Notes: a model not told the origin generated them from the letters alone. Counted from the first letter of the stretch, positions 51,135 to 59,802 are shown. The stretch: 64,000 bases of DNA from Gordonibacter sp. 28C (GCF_003339845.1 NZ_PPTR01000009.1:1-64000); one strand, 5' to 3'. Program-made: numbers and translations.

Positions 51135-51140
51135 ATTATA
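51135..51140 (-). promoter_or_regulatory. Candidate -10 box of the moaE-like gene
   Basis: TATAAT followed by GGG on the minus strand, ending about 33 bases before the start codon. Confidence 0.45.
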
Positions 51141-51293
51141 CGGCATGAGAATCGATCAAACTATAGCAATCCTATAGGAATAAGGGGATGGGCCGATGCG
51201 GTTGAGGCCAGGGCGCGGCTGCGGAGACGGGGGCCAGGTGTTTTCCGGTTGACGCACGAGGCGTGGACGGCCGTTTGCGGCCGCGCGAAAGAG

Positions 51294-51848
51294 CTACAGC
51301 GCGGCCAGACCGCTGTCGGTCATCTTCTCGATGAAGCGGGCGATGTCCTCGGGGCTGTCGGCCATGTCGCTTCGCACCCACGAGCGCACCACCGCGAGGC
51401 AGCCGTTCGCCATGAACGTGTAGAGTCGGTCGAGTTCGGCCTCCGATAGCTCGGGTCGCTGCTGGCGCCACAGGGCGACGCTGCTCTCGCGCAGCGTTTC
51501 CACCACGCGCAGCGGGAACTCGGGATCGCCGTGCTCGCCGAAGATGGCTTGGCACGACCGCTCGTTGTCCACGATGATACGGCATATCTCGTTGCTGAAC
51601 GCGCTGAGCGACTTGCCGGGCAGCGTAGTGCTCAGCGAGCGCATGATGGTGTGCGCCAGGTCGCGCTCTATCTCCTCGTGCAGGTCGAAGATGTCTCGGT
51701 AGTGGGCGTAGAACGTGGCGCGGTTGACGTCGGCCTTCTCGCACAGCTCCTTCACGGTGATCTTCGACACGGGCTTCTCCAAGAGCAGGTCGAGAAAGCC
51801 TTCGCGCAGCAGCAGCTTCGTCAGCCGCACCCGATGGTCTTGCTTCAT
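51294..51848 (-). CDS. TetR/AcrR family transcriptional regulator
   Basis: 184 residues. The N-terminal HTH (about 18-45) reads KITVKELCEKADVNRATFYA then HYRDIFDLHEEIE, the TetR signature. The C-terminal part is a variable helical ligand domain. It is divergently transcribed from an MMPL exporter operon, and a perfect palindrome lies in the shared promoter region, so it most likely represses that exporter and itself. ATG 51848 follows AAAGGCGGG; an earlier in-frame start at 51992 would run through the operator. Confidence 0.9.
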   Translation of the reverse strand: MKQDHRVRLTKLLLREGFLDLLLEKPVSKITVKELCEKADVNRATFYAHYRDIFDLHEEIERDLAHTIMRSLSTTLPGKSLSAFSNEICRIIVDNERSCQAIFGEHGDPEFPLRVVETLRESSVALWRQQRPELSEAELDRLYTFMANGCLAVVRSWVRSDMADSPEDIARFIEKMTDSGLAAL

Positions 51849-51934
51849 GGTCGCCCGCCTTTCGCCTGCCTGTCGCGCGCTTTCACTCGCTTTGTGCGCG
51901 CAATTTTCGTCAACGTCCGACACCGACGATGAAA

Positions 51935-51952
51935 ATGTCGGTTTGCCGACAT
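51935..51952. promoter_or_regulatory. Candidate TetR operator
   Basis: Perfect dyad ATGTCGG-TTTG-CCGACAT between the divergent TetR and MMPL genes, just upstream of the MMPL promoter. Confidence 0.6.
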
Positions 51953-51970
51953 ATCGGGGAAGATCATCGG

Positions 51971-51998
51971 TTGAAGATTCAGCATAATGCAATATAAC
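51971..51998 (+). promoter_or_regulatory. Promoter of the MMPL operon
   Basis: TTGAAG (51971-51976), 16-base spacer, TATAAC (51993-51998), 19 bases downstream of the palindromic operator. Confidence 0.5.
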
Positions 51999-52138
51999 AG
52001 TATTAGCGAAAGATAATCAACACGGTGTTGCCGCCTCGCACCATACCGGCCTCGCGCTCTTTTCTCAGGGAGCGCATCGGCCGCCTTCGAAGGACGATTC
52101 GAGCGCACCGCGTTGCAACCGCGACAGAAAGGCGTTCC

Positions 52139-54226
52139 GTGGAACGGTTCAGCGCGTTCGTGACGAAGCATCGCGCGCCCATCGTGGGAGCGGCGCTGGC
52201 GCTTGCCCTGCTGTCCGGCGTCGCGGCGTTGTTCGTTCCCATCAACTACGATCTGACCTCCTACCTGCCCGAGTCCACGGAGTCCACGCGGGCGCTCGAC
52301 GAGATGGGCGCCGAATTCGACGCCTCGGTGCCCAACGCGCGCGTTATGGTGAACGACGTGGACGTGGAGCAGGCGCTGGCGTACAAGCAGCGGCTTGCGA
52401 ACGCGTCGGGCGTCGAGGGCGTTCTGTGGCTCGACGACATGGTCGACCTGGGAACGCCGCTCGAGATGCTCGATGCCTCCACGGTGGAACAGTACTACCG
52501 CGACGGTCACGCGCTGTTCGACGTGACGGTGGCCGAAGGCGAGGAGACCGAGGCGCTCCAAGCCATCTACGACATCGTGGGCGACGGCGGCAGCGCCACC
52601 GGTCAGGCCGTGAACACGGCCGAGTCGGAGGCCATGGCCGGCGGCGAGGTGGCCAACGCGTTCGCCATTCTGGTGCCGCTTATCCTGCTCATCCTCATCC
52701 TGTCCACCACCTCGTGGATCGAGCCCGTGTTCTTCCTGCTGGCCATCGGCGTGTCGGTGCTGCTGAACATGGGCACGAACATCTTCATGGGCGAGGTGTC
52801 CTACATCGCGTTCACCATCGCGCCCATCCTGCAGCTGGCCGTGTCGCTGGACTACGCCATCTTCCTGCTGCACGCGTTCCAGCGGGCGCGCGAGGACGAG
52901 CCCGACGCCGTGCGGGCCATGCGCAACGCCATGAAGCAGAGCTTCTCGGCCATCGCCGCCTCGGCCGCCACCACCATGTTCGGCTTCGCGGCGCTCGGGT
53001 TCATGCAGTTCCGCATCGGCGCCGATCTGGGCATCACGCTGTGCAAGGGCATCGTGTTCTCGTTCTTGTGCGTGGTGGTGTTCCTTCCGGCGTTCACGCT
53101 GGTGGCCTACAAGCTCATCGATAAGACGAAGCACCGCCGTTTCCTGCCTGCGTTCAAAGGCGTGGGCAAGGTTTTGGCGCCGCTGCGCATTCCCGTGTTC
53201 GCGCTGGTGCTGCTGCTGATCGTGCCGTGCTTTCTGGCGCAGGCGAACACCTCGTTCACCTACGGCATGGGCTCCACCGAAGGCAGCCAGACGCGCGTGG
53301 CGCGCGACACCGAGGCCATCAACGACGCGTTCGGCCAGTCCACGCCGGCCGTGGTGCTGGTGCCGAAGGGCGACATGGGCCGCGAGCTGGAGCTGGCCGA
53401 ACGGCTGGAGCAGATCCCGCACGTCACGTCCGTGCTGTCGTATCCCACGGCCGTGGGGTCGCAGGTGCCCACCGGCTTTCTGGACCCCGCCGTGGCAGAG
53501 CAGTTCTACTCGGAGAACGACGCGCGCATCGTGGTGTACGCCGACACGGAGTCGGAGGGCCAAGCGGCCTTCGCCGTGGTGGAGCAGGTGCGCGACGCGG
53601 TGCACGACCTGTACGGCGACGAGGGCCTCACCGCCGGCATGGCGGCCAGCCTCTACGACATGCGCGGCGTGGTGACCGAGGACAACCAGACCACGAACCT
53701 CATAGCCATCGCTGCCATCCTGCTGGTGCTGGTGCTGACGTTCAAGTCGGCCACGCTGCCCGTCATCCTCATCGCCACCATCGAGTCGGCCATCTTCATC
53801 AACCTGGCCGTGCCGTATTTCACGGGAGACTCGCTGAACTACCTGGGATTCCTGGTTATCAACACCGTGCAGCTGGGCGCCACGGTGGACTACGCCATCC
53901 TGTTCACCGACACGTACCGCAAGCATCGCCGCACCATGCCCGCGCGCCCGGCGCTGGCGCGCACGCTGGGCACCTCGTTCCAGAGCATCCTGGTGTCGGC
54001 GAGCATCCTCACCTCGGCGGGCATCGTGCTGTGGCTCACGTCCACCAACAACATCGTGTCGCTGCTCGGCGTGTTGCTGGCGCGCGGCACGCTGCTCTCG
54101 TTCTTCCTCGTGGTCACGTTCTTGCCGGCCGCGCTGCTCCTGTTCGACAAACTCATCGCGAAGACCACGTGGCGCGCGGGCTTCCTCATGGAGGACCGGC
54201 ATGTCGATACGGAAAAGGAGGCTTGA
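52139..54226 (+). CDS. MMPL/RND-family membrane transporter
   Basis: About 695 residues with two repeats, each a membrane helix, an external domain and a bundle of about five helices. Visible are the helix 4/10 GATVDYAILFTDTYRK and SLDYAIFLLHAFQRARED, where the Asp-Tyr pair matches the proton-relay residues of MMPL/RND proteins, and the paired EVSYIAFTIAP and FTGDSLNYLGF loops. MMPL proteins export lipids or hydrophobic compounds. GTG 52139 with GAAAGG 6 bases upstream is preferred to an earlier start, which would add an atypical basic leader. First gene of a two-gene operon regulated by the adjacent TetR protein. Confidence 0.9.
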   Translation: MERFSAFVTKHRAPIVGAALALALLSGVAALFVPINYDLTSYLPESTESTRALDEMGAEFDASVPNARVMVNDVDVEQALAYKQRLANASGVEGVLWLDDMVDLGTPLEMLDASTVEQYYRDGHALFDVTVAEGEETEALQAIYDIVGDGGSATGQAVNTAESEAMAGGEVANAFAILVPLILLILILSTTSWIEPVFFLLAIGVSVLLNMGTNIFMGEVSYIAFTIAPILQLAVSLDYAIFLLHAFQRAREDEPDAVRAMRNAMKQSFSAIAASAATTMFGFAALGFMQFRIGADLGITLCKGIVFSFLCVVVFLPAFTLVAYKLIDKTKHRRFLPAFKGVGKVLAPLRIPVFALVLLLIVPCFLAQANTSFTYGMGSTEGSQTRVARDTEAINDAFGQSTPAVVLVPKGDMGRELELAERLEQIPHVTSVLSYPTAVGSQVPTGFLDPAVAEQFYSENDARIVVYADTESEGQAAFAVVEQVRDAVHDLYGDEGLTAGMAASLYDMRGVVTEDNQTTNLIAIAAILLVLVLTFKSATLPVILIATIESAIFINLAVPYFTGDSLNYLGFLVINTVQLGATVDYAILFTDTYRKHRRTMPARPALARTLGTSFQSILVSASILTSAGIVLWLTSTNNIVSLLGVLLARGTLLSFFLVVTFLPAALLLFDKLIAKTTWRAGFLMEDRHVDTEKEA

Positions 54227-54228
54227 AA

Positions 54229-56217
54229 ATGAGGCTTCTGGAAAAGATGAAAACGACGGTGCGCGGAGGGCTTGGCGGCGGGGCCGCCGGTCCGGCGCGA
54301 GGTGCGTGCGATTGGGATAACGCCTGCGGGTGCGGATCTTCGCAGGTAGGCGAGGAAGCGCGCACACCGCGCTCGGCGCGCTGCGCGCGGACGGCGCATG
54401 CGCGCCTGGGCGCGGCGTTCTCGCTCGTTCTGGCGGGGACGTTGACCCTCTATCTGTGCGGCGGGTCGTTCGCGTCGGTGCCTGCGCTGGCGGCCGAGGG
54501 CTCCGGCTCGCAGGGTGCGGGCGGGGCGGCCTCCGGCGCGGCATCGGGGGCGACGGTGAACGCGACGCCGAAGGAAGAGGTGGTGTACGCGCGGCTCTCC
54601 GCAGGGGGCGCCGTCGACAACGTGTACGTGGTGAACGTGCTCAAACCGACCGCGGCGGGGTCGGTGACGGACTTCGGCTCGTACAGCGCCGTGCAGAACC
54701 TCACGGACGCGAGCGGCATCCAGCAGAACGGCGATGCCGTGACGGTGGACGTGTCCGGCGACTCGCTGAGCTACCAGGGCGACCTGGGCGCGGCGGCGCT
54801 TCCGTGGGACGTGTCGATCGTCTACGAGCTGGACGGCAAGCGCGTCGACGCGGCCGACTTGAGCGGCAAGAGCGGCACGTTGGGCATCGCCATCACCACG
54901 AAGAAGAACGCGTCGGTCGATCCGGCGTTCTTCGACAACTACCTGCTGCAGATCACCGTGCCGTTCGCGTCCGACCAAGCCAAGGACGTGGCCACCGAGG
55001 ACGGGCAGATCGCCCTGGCCGGCTCGAACACGCAGGTCACGTTCACCGGCATGCCGGGCAAGGACGGCACGTTCAAGGTTGAGGCGCAGGTGAGCGACTT
55101 CTCGTTCGCGGGCGTCAGCTTCGCGGCCGTGCCGTTCTCCATGGGCATCGAGACGCCCGACACGACAGAGCTTGTGTCCGGGTTCCGCCAGCTGGGCGAC
55201 GGCGTGGGCCAGCTCAAGACGGGTGCCGACGGCGTTGCCAGCGGTGCCGGCAGCCTGGCCTCGGGCGTGGGGCAGGTGGCCAGCGGCGTGAACGGCCTGG
55301 CCTCGGGTGCCGGCGAGCTGGCGAGCGGAGCGGGCGGCGTCGCTTCGGGCGCGCAGGGAGTGGCGTCGGGTGCGAGCGGGCTTGCGAACGGATTGACGAT
55401 ATACCAAAACGAACTTTCCGCGCAGGCTGCCGAGATGATCGGGAAGGTTGACCAAGATGCCGCGGATGCGGCGCAAAACGCCTACGCGAGCGCTTCCATG
55501 CGGTACACGTTGGCGTTTATCGGGGCCTACACGCCGGTTTACACGGACGAGTATGAAAAGAATATTCAAACGATGGATCGCGAGAGCGCAATACAGGCAG
55601 CCATGTCCGTTGCATCGCTTGCCGCGATGGGTGACGCTTCGGTTATAGCGGCTCAGGCGAATCTTGAAACGGCGCTTACGAACCTTGTCGCCATCAATGC
55701 GACAAATGCGGGATACGGAGCATCTTCCCAGTCGCTTGCGGGTGCGGCTTCGGGCGTCGGCTCGACCGACAACGCCGAAAGCCTCCTTGGCGGCGCGACC
55801 GCCCTCGCTTCCGGTGCTTCCGAACTTGCCGGCGGTGCCGGTTCCCTCGCCTCCGGCACGTCCGCTTTCGCTTCCGGTGCCAACCAGGCGGCCTCGGGCG
55901 CGGGCCAGCTCGCCTCGGGCGCGACCGAGCTATCCTCCGGTGCTCAGCAGCTGGCCAGCGGCACGGGCGCGCTCTACCAGGAAGTGCAGGGCATGCCTGA
56001 CAAGGTGCAGCAGGAGATCGACGCCATGATGGCTAGCTACGACAAGAGCGACTTCAAGCCGGTCAGCTTCGCCAGCTCGAAGAACACCGGCGTGACGCTC
56101 GTGCAGTTCGTTATGTCCACCGACCCCATCGAGGCACCGACGCAGGAAGAACCGGTCGTCGAGGAGCCCGAACAGGGTATCTGGGACCGCCTGCTGGCGC
56201 TGTTCGGGCTTTCGTAG
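54229..56217 (+). CDS. Exported protein with xxxLxxG heptad repeats (YhgE/Pip-like)
   Basis: 662 residues. The N-terminus has a charged leader then a membrane segment (FSLVLAGTLTLYLCGGSFAS) ending in PALAAEG. A beta-rich external domain (DNVYVVNVLKPTAAGSVTDF ... VYELDGKRV) is followed by two blocks of heptad repeats with Ala-Ser-Gly at every seventh position (GVASGAGSLASGVGQVASG; LASGASELAGGAGSLASG). This is the xxxLxxG pattern of YhgE/Pip-type proteins. A helical domain separates the blocks. The C-terminal IWDRLLALFGLS is amphipathic. ATG 54229 directly follows the MMPL gene with AAAAGGAG. Likely an accessory of the exporter. Confidence 0.82.
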   Translation: MRLLEKMKTTVRGGLGGGAAGPARGACDWDNACGCGSSQVGEEARTPRSARCARTAHARLGAAFSLVLAGTLTLYLCGGSFASVPALAAEGSGSQGAGGAASGAASGATVNATPKEEVVYARLSAGGAVDNVYVVNVLKPTAAGSVTDFGSYSAVQNLTDASGIQQNGDAVTVDVSGDSLSYQGDLGAAALPWDVSIVYELDGKRVDAADLSGKSGTLGIAITTKKNASVDPAFFDNYLLQITVPFASDQAKDVATEDGQIALAGSNTQVTFTGMPGKDGTFKVEAQVSDFSFAGVSFAAVPFSMGIETPDTTELVSGFRQLGDGVGQLKTGADGVASGAGSLASGVGQVASGVNGLASGAGELASGAGGVASGAQGVASGASGLANGLTIYQNELSAQAAEMIGKVDQDAADAAQNAYASASMRYTLAFIGAYTPVYTDEYEKNIQTMDRESAIQAAMSVASLAAMGDASVIAAQANLETALTNLVAINATNAGYGASSQSLAGAASGVGSTDNAESLLGGATALASGASELAGGAGSLASGTSAFASGANQAASGAGQLASGATELSSGAQQLASGTGALYQEVQGMPDKVQQEIDAMMASYDKSDFKPVSFASSKNTGVTLVQFVMSTDPIEAPTQEEPVVEEPEQGIWDRLLALFGLS

Positions 56218-56326
56218 AGACGTGCGCGGAAGGCCCGCGTCTACGGAGCTTTGGCGAGACTCGGGAATGGAAGAACCTACGGGAACGACGTCCCCCGACA
56301 AGCGTGTGGAGGGCGGCTGGAGAGCG

Positions 56327-56356
56327 TTGAAAGCGGCCTTCCGGGGATGGTATACT
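56327..56356 (+). promoter_or_regulatory. Promoter of the candidate antisense RNA
   Basis: TTGAAA (56327-56332), 18-base spacer, TATACT (56351-56356). One of the best promoter matches in the window, although no plus-strand gene follows for 500 bases. Confidence 0.6.
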
Positions 56357-56365
56357 GTGTGCCAG

Positions 56366-56388
56366 CAAAGCCCGTCCTGCTCACGGGC
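56366..56388 (-). terminator. Terminator of the small peptide mRNA
   Basis: GCCCGT-GAGCAGG-ACGGGC followed by TTTGC on the minus strand, about 45 bases after the peptide stop codon. Confidence 0.5.
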
Positions 56389-56418
56389 GGCGCGGTTTAT
56401 GTTGCAGGGTCAGTCGGC

Positions 56419-56443
56419 TAGGGCTGGCCCTACTTCTTTTTGT
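56419..56443 (+). terminator. Terminator of the candidate antisense RNA
   Basis: TAGGGC-TG-GCCCTA followed by CTTCTTTTTG on the plus strand. Confidence 0.6.
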
Positions 56444-56561
56444 CCACGCCATCCTTTCGCTTATAGTCCTTGCATGTTCTCCGCGCTTCGAGTGCGAACT
56501 CGGCAACCGTGCAAACGGCTGCGGTGGCATACAGGATTTCAAGGGCCGTTTCAAGGCTCAT
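56430..56561 (-). CDS. 43-residue hydrophobic peptide, candidate type I toxin
   Basis: A short frame on the minus strand from ATG 56561 to a TAG at 56430. The peptide starts MSLETALEILYATAAVCTVA, continues EFALEARRTCKDYKRKDG and ends with four Lys in VDKKK: a single hydrophobic helix with a strongly basic tail. This is the build of Fst/TxpA/holin-like toxins of Gram-positives, though a Glu in the helix is unusual. AAGGAG lies 9 bases upstream. The minus-strand promoter TTTTCA-N17-TACAAT lies at 56619-56647, and a terminator follows. The convergent antisense RNA supports a type I toxin-antitoxin reading. No protein family match was tested. Confidence 0.6.
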   Translation of the reverse strand: MSLETALEILYATAAVCTVAEFALEARRTCKDYKRKDGVDKKK

Positions 56562-56868
56562 AGGCATCCGCTCCTTCCGAAGCGCCGCCCGCGTCCGGAC
56601 CATGCCGACACGACTTCGATTGTACGCTTTGAAAAGAGTTTTGAAAATACCGTATTTTACCTGATCAGATGGCGAAAATTAGTTTGAAATATGCAAGATT
56701 TTTGCAAGGTTCGTGCAGGGTTTCGCCGGTTCTTGCGACGGGGTTCCGCGAGGCTGCATCCGTGCTGTTCGCCGTGTAATATTCCTCTTTTTAACCTGCC
56801 TGAAAACCGCCCCTTGCGCGGCAATGCTAGACTGGGCAAAACCCAAGGTGGACACGAAAGGATGCCGC
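56562..56868. other. Region between the candidate toxin and lysA
   Basis: Contains the minus-strand peptide promoter (56619-56647) and an A/T-rich stretch before lysA. No lysine riboswitch or T-box structure was recognised. Confidence 0.4.
56619..56647 (-). promoter_or_regulatory. Promoter of the candidate toxin peptide
   Basis: On the minus strand TTTTCA (56647-56642), 17-base spacer, TACAAT (56624-56619). The resulting leader would be about 50 bases, ending in AAGGAG and ATG 56561. Confidence 0.55.
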
Positions 56869-58224
56869 ATGTCCCTTCCTGCAGCAGACACGAGCAAGCA
56901 ACCCGACAACCGCACGACCATGGACCTGGGCGCGGTGCTGCCCATGACGGCCGAGGTGAAGGACGACCACCTGTACGTGGGCGGCGTCGATATGGTGGAG
57001 TTGGCGCACGAGATGGGCACGGCCCTCTACGTCATGGACGAGGCCGACCTGCGCCATCGCATGGCAACCTACCGTGAGGCGTTCCGCAGCCGCTACCCCA
57101 ACTCCGACATCGCGTTCGCCAGCAAGGCGTTTCTCAACAAGGAGATGGCGCGCATCGTGAACGAAGAGGGCCTTTGCCTGGACGTGTCGGGCGGCGGCGA
57201 GCTGGCCGTGGCGCAGGCGGCGGGCTTTCCCATGGATCGCGTGGTGGTGCACGGCAACAACAAGACGCCGCTGGAATTGCGCGAGGCCATAAGCGCGGGC
57301 GTGGGCCGCATCGTCATCGACAGTCGCATCGAGTTGGCGCGCATCTCCGAAATCGCCGGCGAGCTGGGGATTGAACAGGCCATCTACATGCGCATCACGC
57401 CGGGCGTGGAGGCCGACACGCACGAGTACATCCGCACCGGCTGCGAGGACAGCAAGTTCGGTTTCAACATGCGCGACGACTGGGCGTTCAACTGCGTGAA
57501 GGACGTGCTCGCGGCGCCGAACGTGCGGCTGGCGGGCCTGCATTGCCACATAGGTTCGCAGATATTCGCGCTGCACTCCTACCCCGAGGCCGTGGAGATC
57601 ATGGTGGAGCTCATGGCCCGTATCAAGGAAGCCTACGGCTGGGAGATCGAGGAGTTCGACGTGGGCGGCGGCGTGGGCATCGCCTATGCGGCCGAAGACG
57701 AACCGGCCTCTATCGACCAGTTCGCCGAGATCGTCACCTCATCGGTGCGCGAGGCGTGCGCGAAGCACGGCGTGAAGGAGCCGCGCCTGCTCACCGAGCC
57801 CGGTCGCAGCATCGTGGCCACCGCCGGCTTGACGCTCTACACCGTGGGCATTCTGAAAACGCTGCCCGGCATCCGCAAGTACGTGGCCGTGGACGGCGGC
57901 ATGTCCGACAACATCCGCACGGCGCTCTACCACGCGAACTACGAGCCCGTCGTCGCCAACAAGGCCGGCCAGCCGCGCACGGAGATCGTGACCATCGCCG
58001 GCAAGCACTGCGAGAGCGGCGACGCCGTGGTCATCGACATGCCGCTGCAGCATCCCGACCTGGGCGACATCGTGGCCGTGTTCGGCACGGGCGCGTACTG
58101 CTACACTATGGCCAGCAACTACAACGGCCAACCGCGCCCCGCCATCGTGTTCGTGAAGGACGGCGAAGCGCGCGTGACCACGCGTCGGGAGACGTACGCG
58201 GACCTGATGGCACGAGACGTGTAG
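56869..58224 (+). CDS. lysA: Diaminopimelate decarboxylase
   Basis: 451 residues, fold type III PLP enzyme. It decarboxylates meso-diaminopimelate to L-lysine, the last step of lysine synthesis. Visible are the PLP Lys in DIAFASKAFLNKEMARI, HCHIGSQIF, DVGGGVGIAY (Gly-rich phosphate loop), LLTEPGRSIVATAG and the catalytic Cys in IAGKHCESGD. ATG 56869 has GAAAGGA upstream. It is followed by a hairpin and then hom, so the two amino-acid genes are probably co-regulated. Confidence 0.94.
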   Translation: MSLPAADTSKQPDNRTTMDLGAVLPMTAEVKDDHLYVGGVDMVELAHEMGTALYVMDEADLRHRMATYREAFRSRYPNSDIAFASKAFLNKEMARIVNEEGLCLDVSGGGELAVAQAAGFPMDRVVVHGNNKTPLELREAISAGVGRIVIDSRIELARISEIAGELGIEQAIYMRITPGVEADTHEYIRTGCEDSKFGFNMRDDWAFNCVKDVLAAPNVRLAGLHCHIGSQIFALHSYPEAVEIMVELMARIKEAYGWEIEEFDVGGGVGIAYAAEDEPASIDQFAEIVTSSVREACAKHGVKEPRLLTEPGRSIVATAGLTLYTVGILKTLPGIRKYVAVDGGMSDNIRTALYHANYEPVVANKAGQPRTEIVTIAGKHCESGDAVVIDMPLQHPDLGDIVAVFGTGAYCYTMASNYNGQPRPAIVFVKDGEARVTTRRETYADLMARDV

Positions 58225-58250
58225 TTCCGCCGTTCTGCCGAACGGCGGAA
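58225..58250 (+). terminator. Strong hairpin between lysA and hom
   Basis: Ten-base perfect stem TTCCGCCGTT/AACGGCGGAA starting directly after the lysA stop. No T-run follows, so it may act as an mRNA stabiliser or partial terminator. Confidence 0.45.
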
Positions 58251-58405
58251 CGGCTCGACGCTGCGAAGCGCCGATGCACCCGATCTCGCCCCTTTTTCGC
58301 TTGCCCTCACGTGCGAAAGTACGCTCGGCCGCGAAACGGGCGATCTCGGGCACCTCGGCGCTTCTCGCTGACTTTGACTGACCTACGAGATGAGGAGAAA
58401 CGAAC

Positions 58406-59689
58406 ATGGCGGTAAAACTGGGGCTCGTCGGCACGGGGACGGTCGGCGGCGGATGCATCGACATCCTGAAGAACCATCGTGAGGAGTTCAAGCGCCATTA
58501 CGGCATCGACGTGGAGCTGGTGCGCGTGTGCTCGCGCAACCCCGAGCAAGCCCTCGAGCACGGCGTTGAGGACATCTTCACGCAGGATTACCAGGACATT
58601 CTGAACGACCCGGACGTCGACATCGTCATCGAGCTCATAGGCGGCACCACCGTGGCGCGCGACGTGGTGCTGGGTGCCCTGCGCGCCGGCAAGAACGTGG
58701 TCACGGCCAACAAGGCGCTCATGGCCACGTACGGCGAAGAGGTCATGGGCGCGGCGGCCGAGGCGGGCAAGGAGATCGCGTTCGAGGCCAGCGTGGGCGG
58801 CGGCATCCCCATCATCGACCCGATGAAGCACTCGCTCATCGCGAACCGCATCGATTCGGTCATGGGCATCGTGAACGGCACGACGAACTACATGCTCACC
58901 CGCATGGCCGAGGACGACATGCCCTACGCCGACGTGCTGGCCGAGGCGCAGGCGCGCGGGTTCGCCGAGGCCGACCCCACCGCCGACGTGGACGGCTTGG
59001 ACGCGGCGGCCAAGATCGCCATCCTGGCCTCCATCGCCTTCAACTCGCGTGTGACTTTGGGCGACGTTCATGCCGAGGGCATCCGCAACATCACGCCGCT
59101 CGACTTGGAGATTGCGAAGGACATGGGCTACTGCGTGAAGCTGCTGGCCCACGCCCACCGCACCGAAGAGGGCATCGATGTGCGCGTGCATCCCACCATG
59201 CTGCCGCTGAACCACCAGCTGGCCACCGTGAACGGCGTGTACAACGCCATCTACGTGGTGGGCGACGCCGTGGGCGAGACCATGTTCTTCGGCGAGGGCG
59301 CGGGCTCGGGCCCGGCCGCCAGCGCCGTCATGGGCGACGTACTGGAAGTGGCGCGCCACCTGCAGGCGGGCATAGCGCCGTTCGTGGGCTGCACCTGCAC
59401 CGACGAGCTGCCGCTCGTGCCCATGGAGGAGCTGAAGACGAAGTACTACATCCGTTTCGCCGTGGCCGACCGTTCCGGCGTGCTGGCGGCCATGGCCGGC
59501 GTGTTCGCCGACCACAACGTCAGCGTGCACTCGGTCATCCAGCGCGGCAAGAAGGACGGCAACACGGTCGACATCACGTACGTCACCCACACCGCACGCG
59601 AGAAGAGCGTGCGCGCCGTGCTTGCCGACATCGCGAAGCTCGACGACGTGCTGCGCGAGGAGCCCAGCGTCATCCGCGTGGAAGACTAG
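58406..59689 (+). CDS. hom: Homoserine dehydrogenase
   Basis: 427 residues, the common bacterial length. It reduces aspartate semialdehyde to homoserine with NAD(P)H for threonine, methionine and isoleucine synthesis. An N-terminal Rossmann fold (LGLVGTGTVGGG) is followed by the substrate-domain signature GIVNGTTNYMLTRM and ADPTADVDGLDAAAKIAILA (catalytic Asp/Lys region). A C-terminal ACT domain (about 345-427, RFAVADRSGVLAAMAGVFAD) is for feedback by threonine. ATGAGGAG sequence upstream supplies the ribosome binding site. Follows lysA. Confidence 0.95.
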   Translation: MAVKLGLVGTGTVGGGCIDILKNHREEFKRHYGIDVELVRVCSRNPEQALEHGVEDIFTQDYQDILNDPDVDIVIELIGGTTVARDVVLGALRAGKNVVTANKALMATYGEEVMGAAAEAGKEIAFEASVGGGIPIIDPMKHSLIANRIDSVMGIVNGTTNYMLTRMAEDDMPYADVLAEAQARGFAEADPTADVDGLDAAAKIAILASIAFNSRVTLGDVHAEGIRNITPLDLEIAKDMGYCVKLLAHAHRTEEGIDVRVHPTMLPLNHQLATVNGVYNAIYVVGDAVGETMFFGEGAGSGPAASAVMGDVLEVARHLQAGIAPFVGCTCTDELPLVPMEELKTKYYIRFAVADRSGVLAAMAGVFADHNVSVHSVIQRGKKDGNTVDITYVTHTAREKSVRAVLADIAKLDDVLREEPSVIRVED

Positions 59690-59697
59690 CACCCTCG

Positions 59698-59755
59698 GCG
59701 CCCTTTCCGCCGCGAGACTCGCTCGCCGAGACGAGCCTCGGCGCGGGAAGGGCGC
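59698..59755. terminator. Long-range hairpin after hom
   Basis: GCGCCCTTTCC pairs with GGAAGGGCGC over a 37-base loop that itself contains GAGACTCGCTCG-type pairing. No T-run follows. Confidence 0.4.
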
Positions 59756-59760
59756 TGCGT

Positions 59761-59766
59761 TATACT
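59761..59766 (+). promoter_or_regulatory. Candidate -10 box of the Cys-rich small gene
   Basis: TATACT followed by GGC, 42 bases before ATG 59803; no -35 element. Confidence 0.45.
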
Positions 59767-59802
59767 GGCGCATGGTAAGTTCGCATTGGCAGAGAGGTTT
59801 CC

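Larger units (their letters stand above)
56363..56443 (+). ncRNA. Candidate antisense antitoxin RNA
   Basis: A predicted RNA of about 80 bases from the promoter at 56327-56356 to a hairpin (TAGGGC/GCCCTA, 56419-56432) followed by CTTCTTTTT. It overlaps the 3' end and downstream part of the convergent small peptide mRNA by about 75 bases. This arrangement is typical of type I antitoxins that bind the toxin mRNA 3' region. Ends are estimates from sequence. Confidence 0.5.

Noticed and set aside
51845-54544. 899-residue open frame opposite the MMPL gene
   Set aside because: His/Arg/Gly-rich shadow of the MMPL transporter coding strand; no family features.
56562-56868. Lysine riboswitch or T-box upstream of lysA
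   Set aside because: No conserved T-box TGGNACC motif or lysine-riboswitch junction could be found in the leader.
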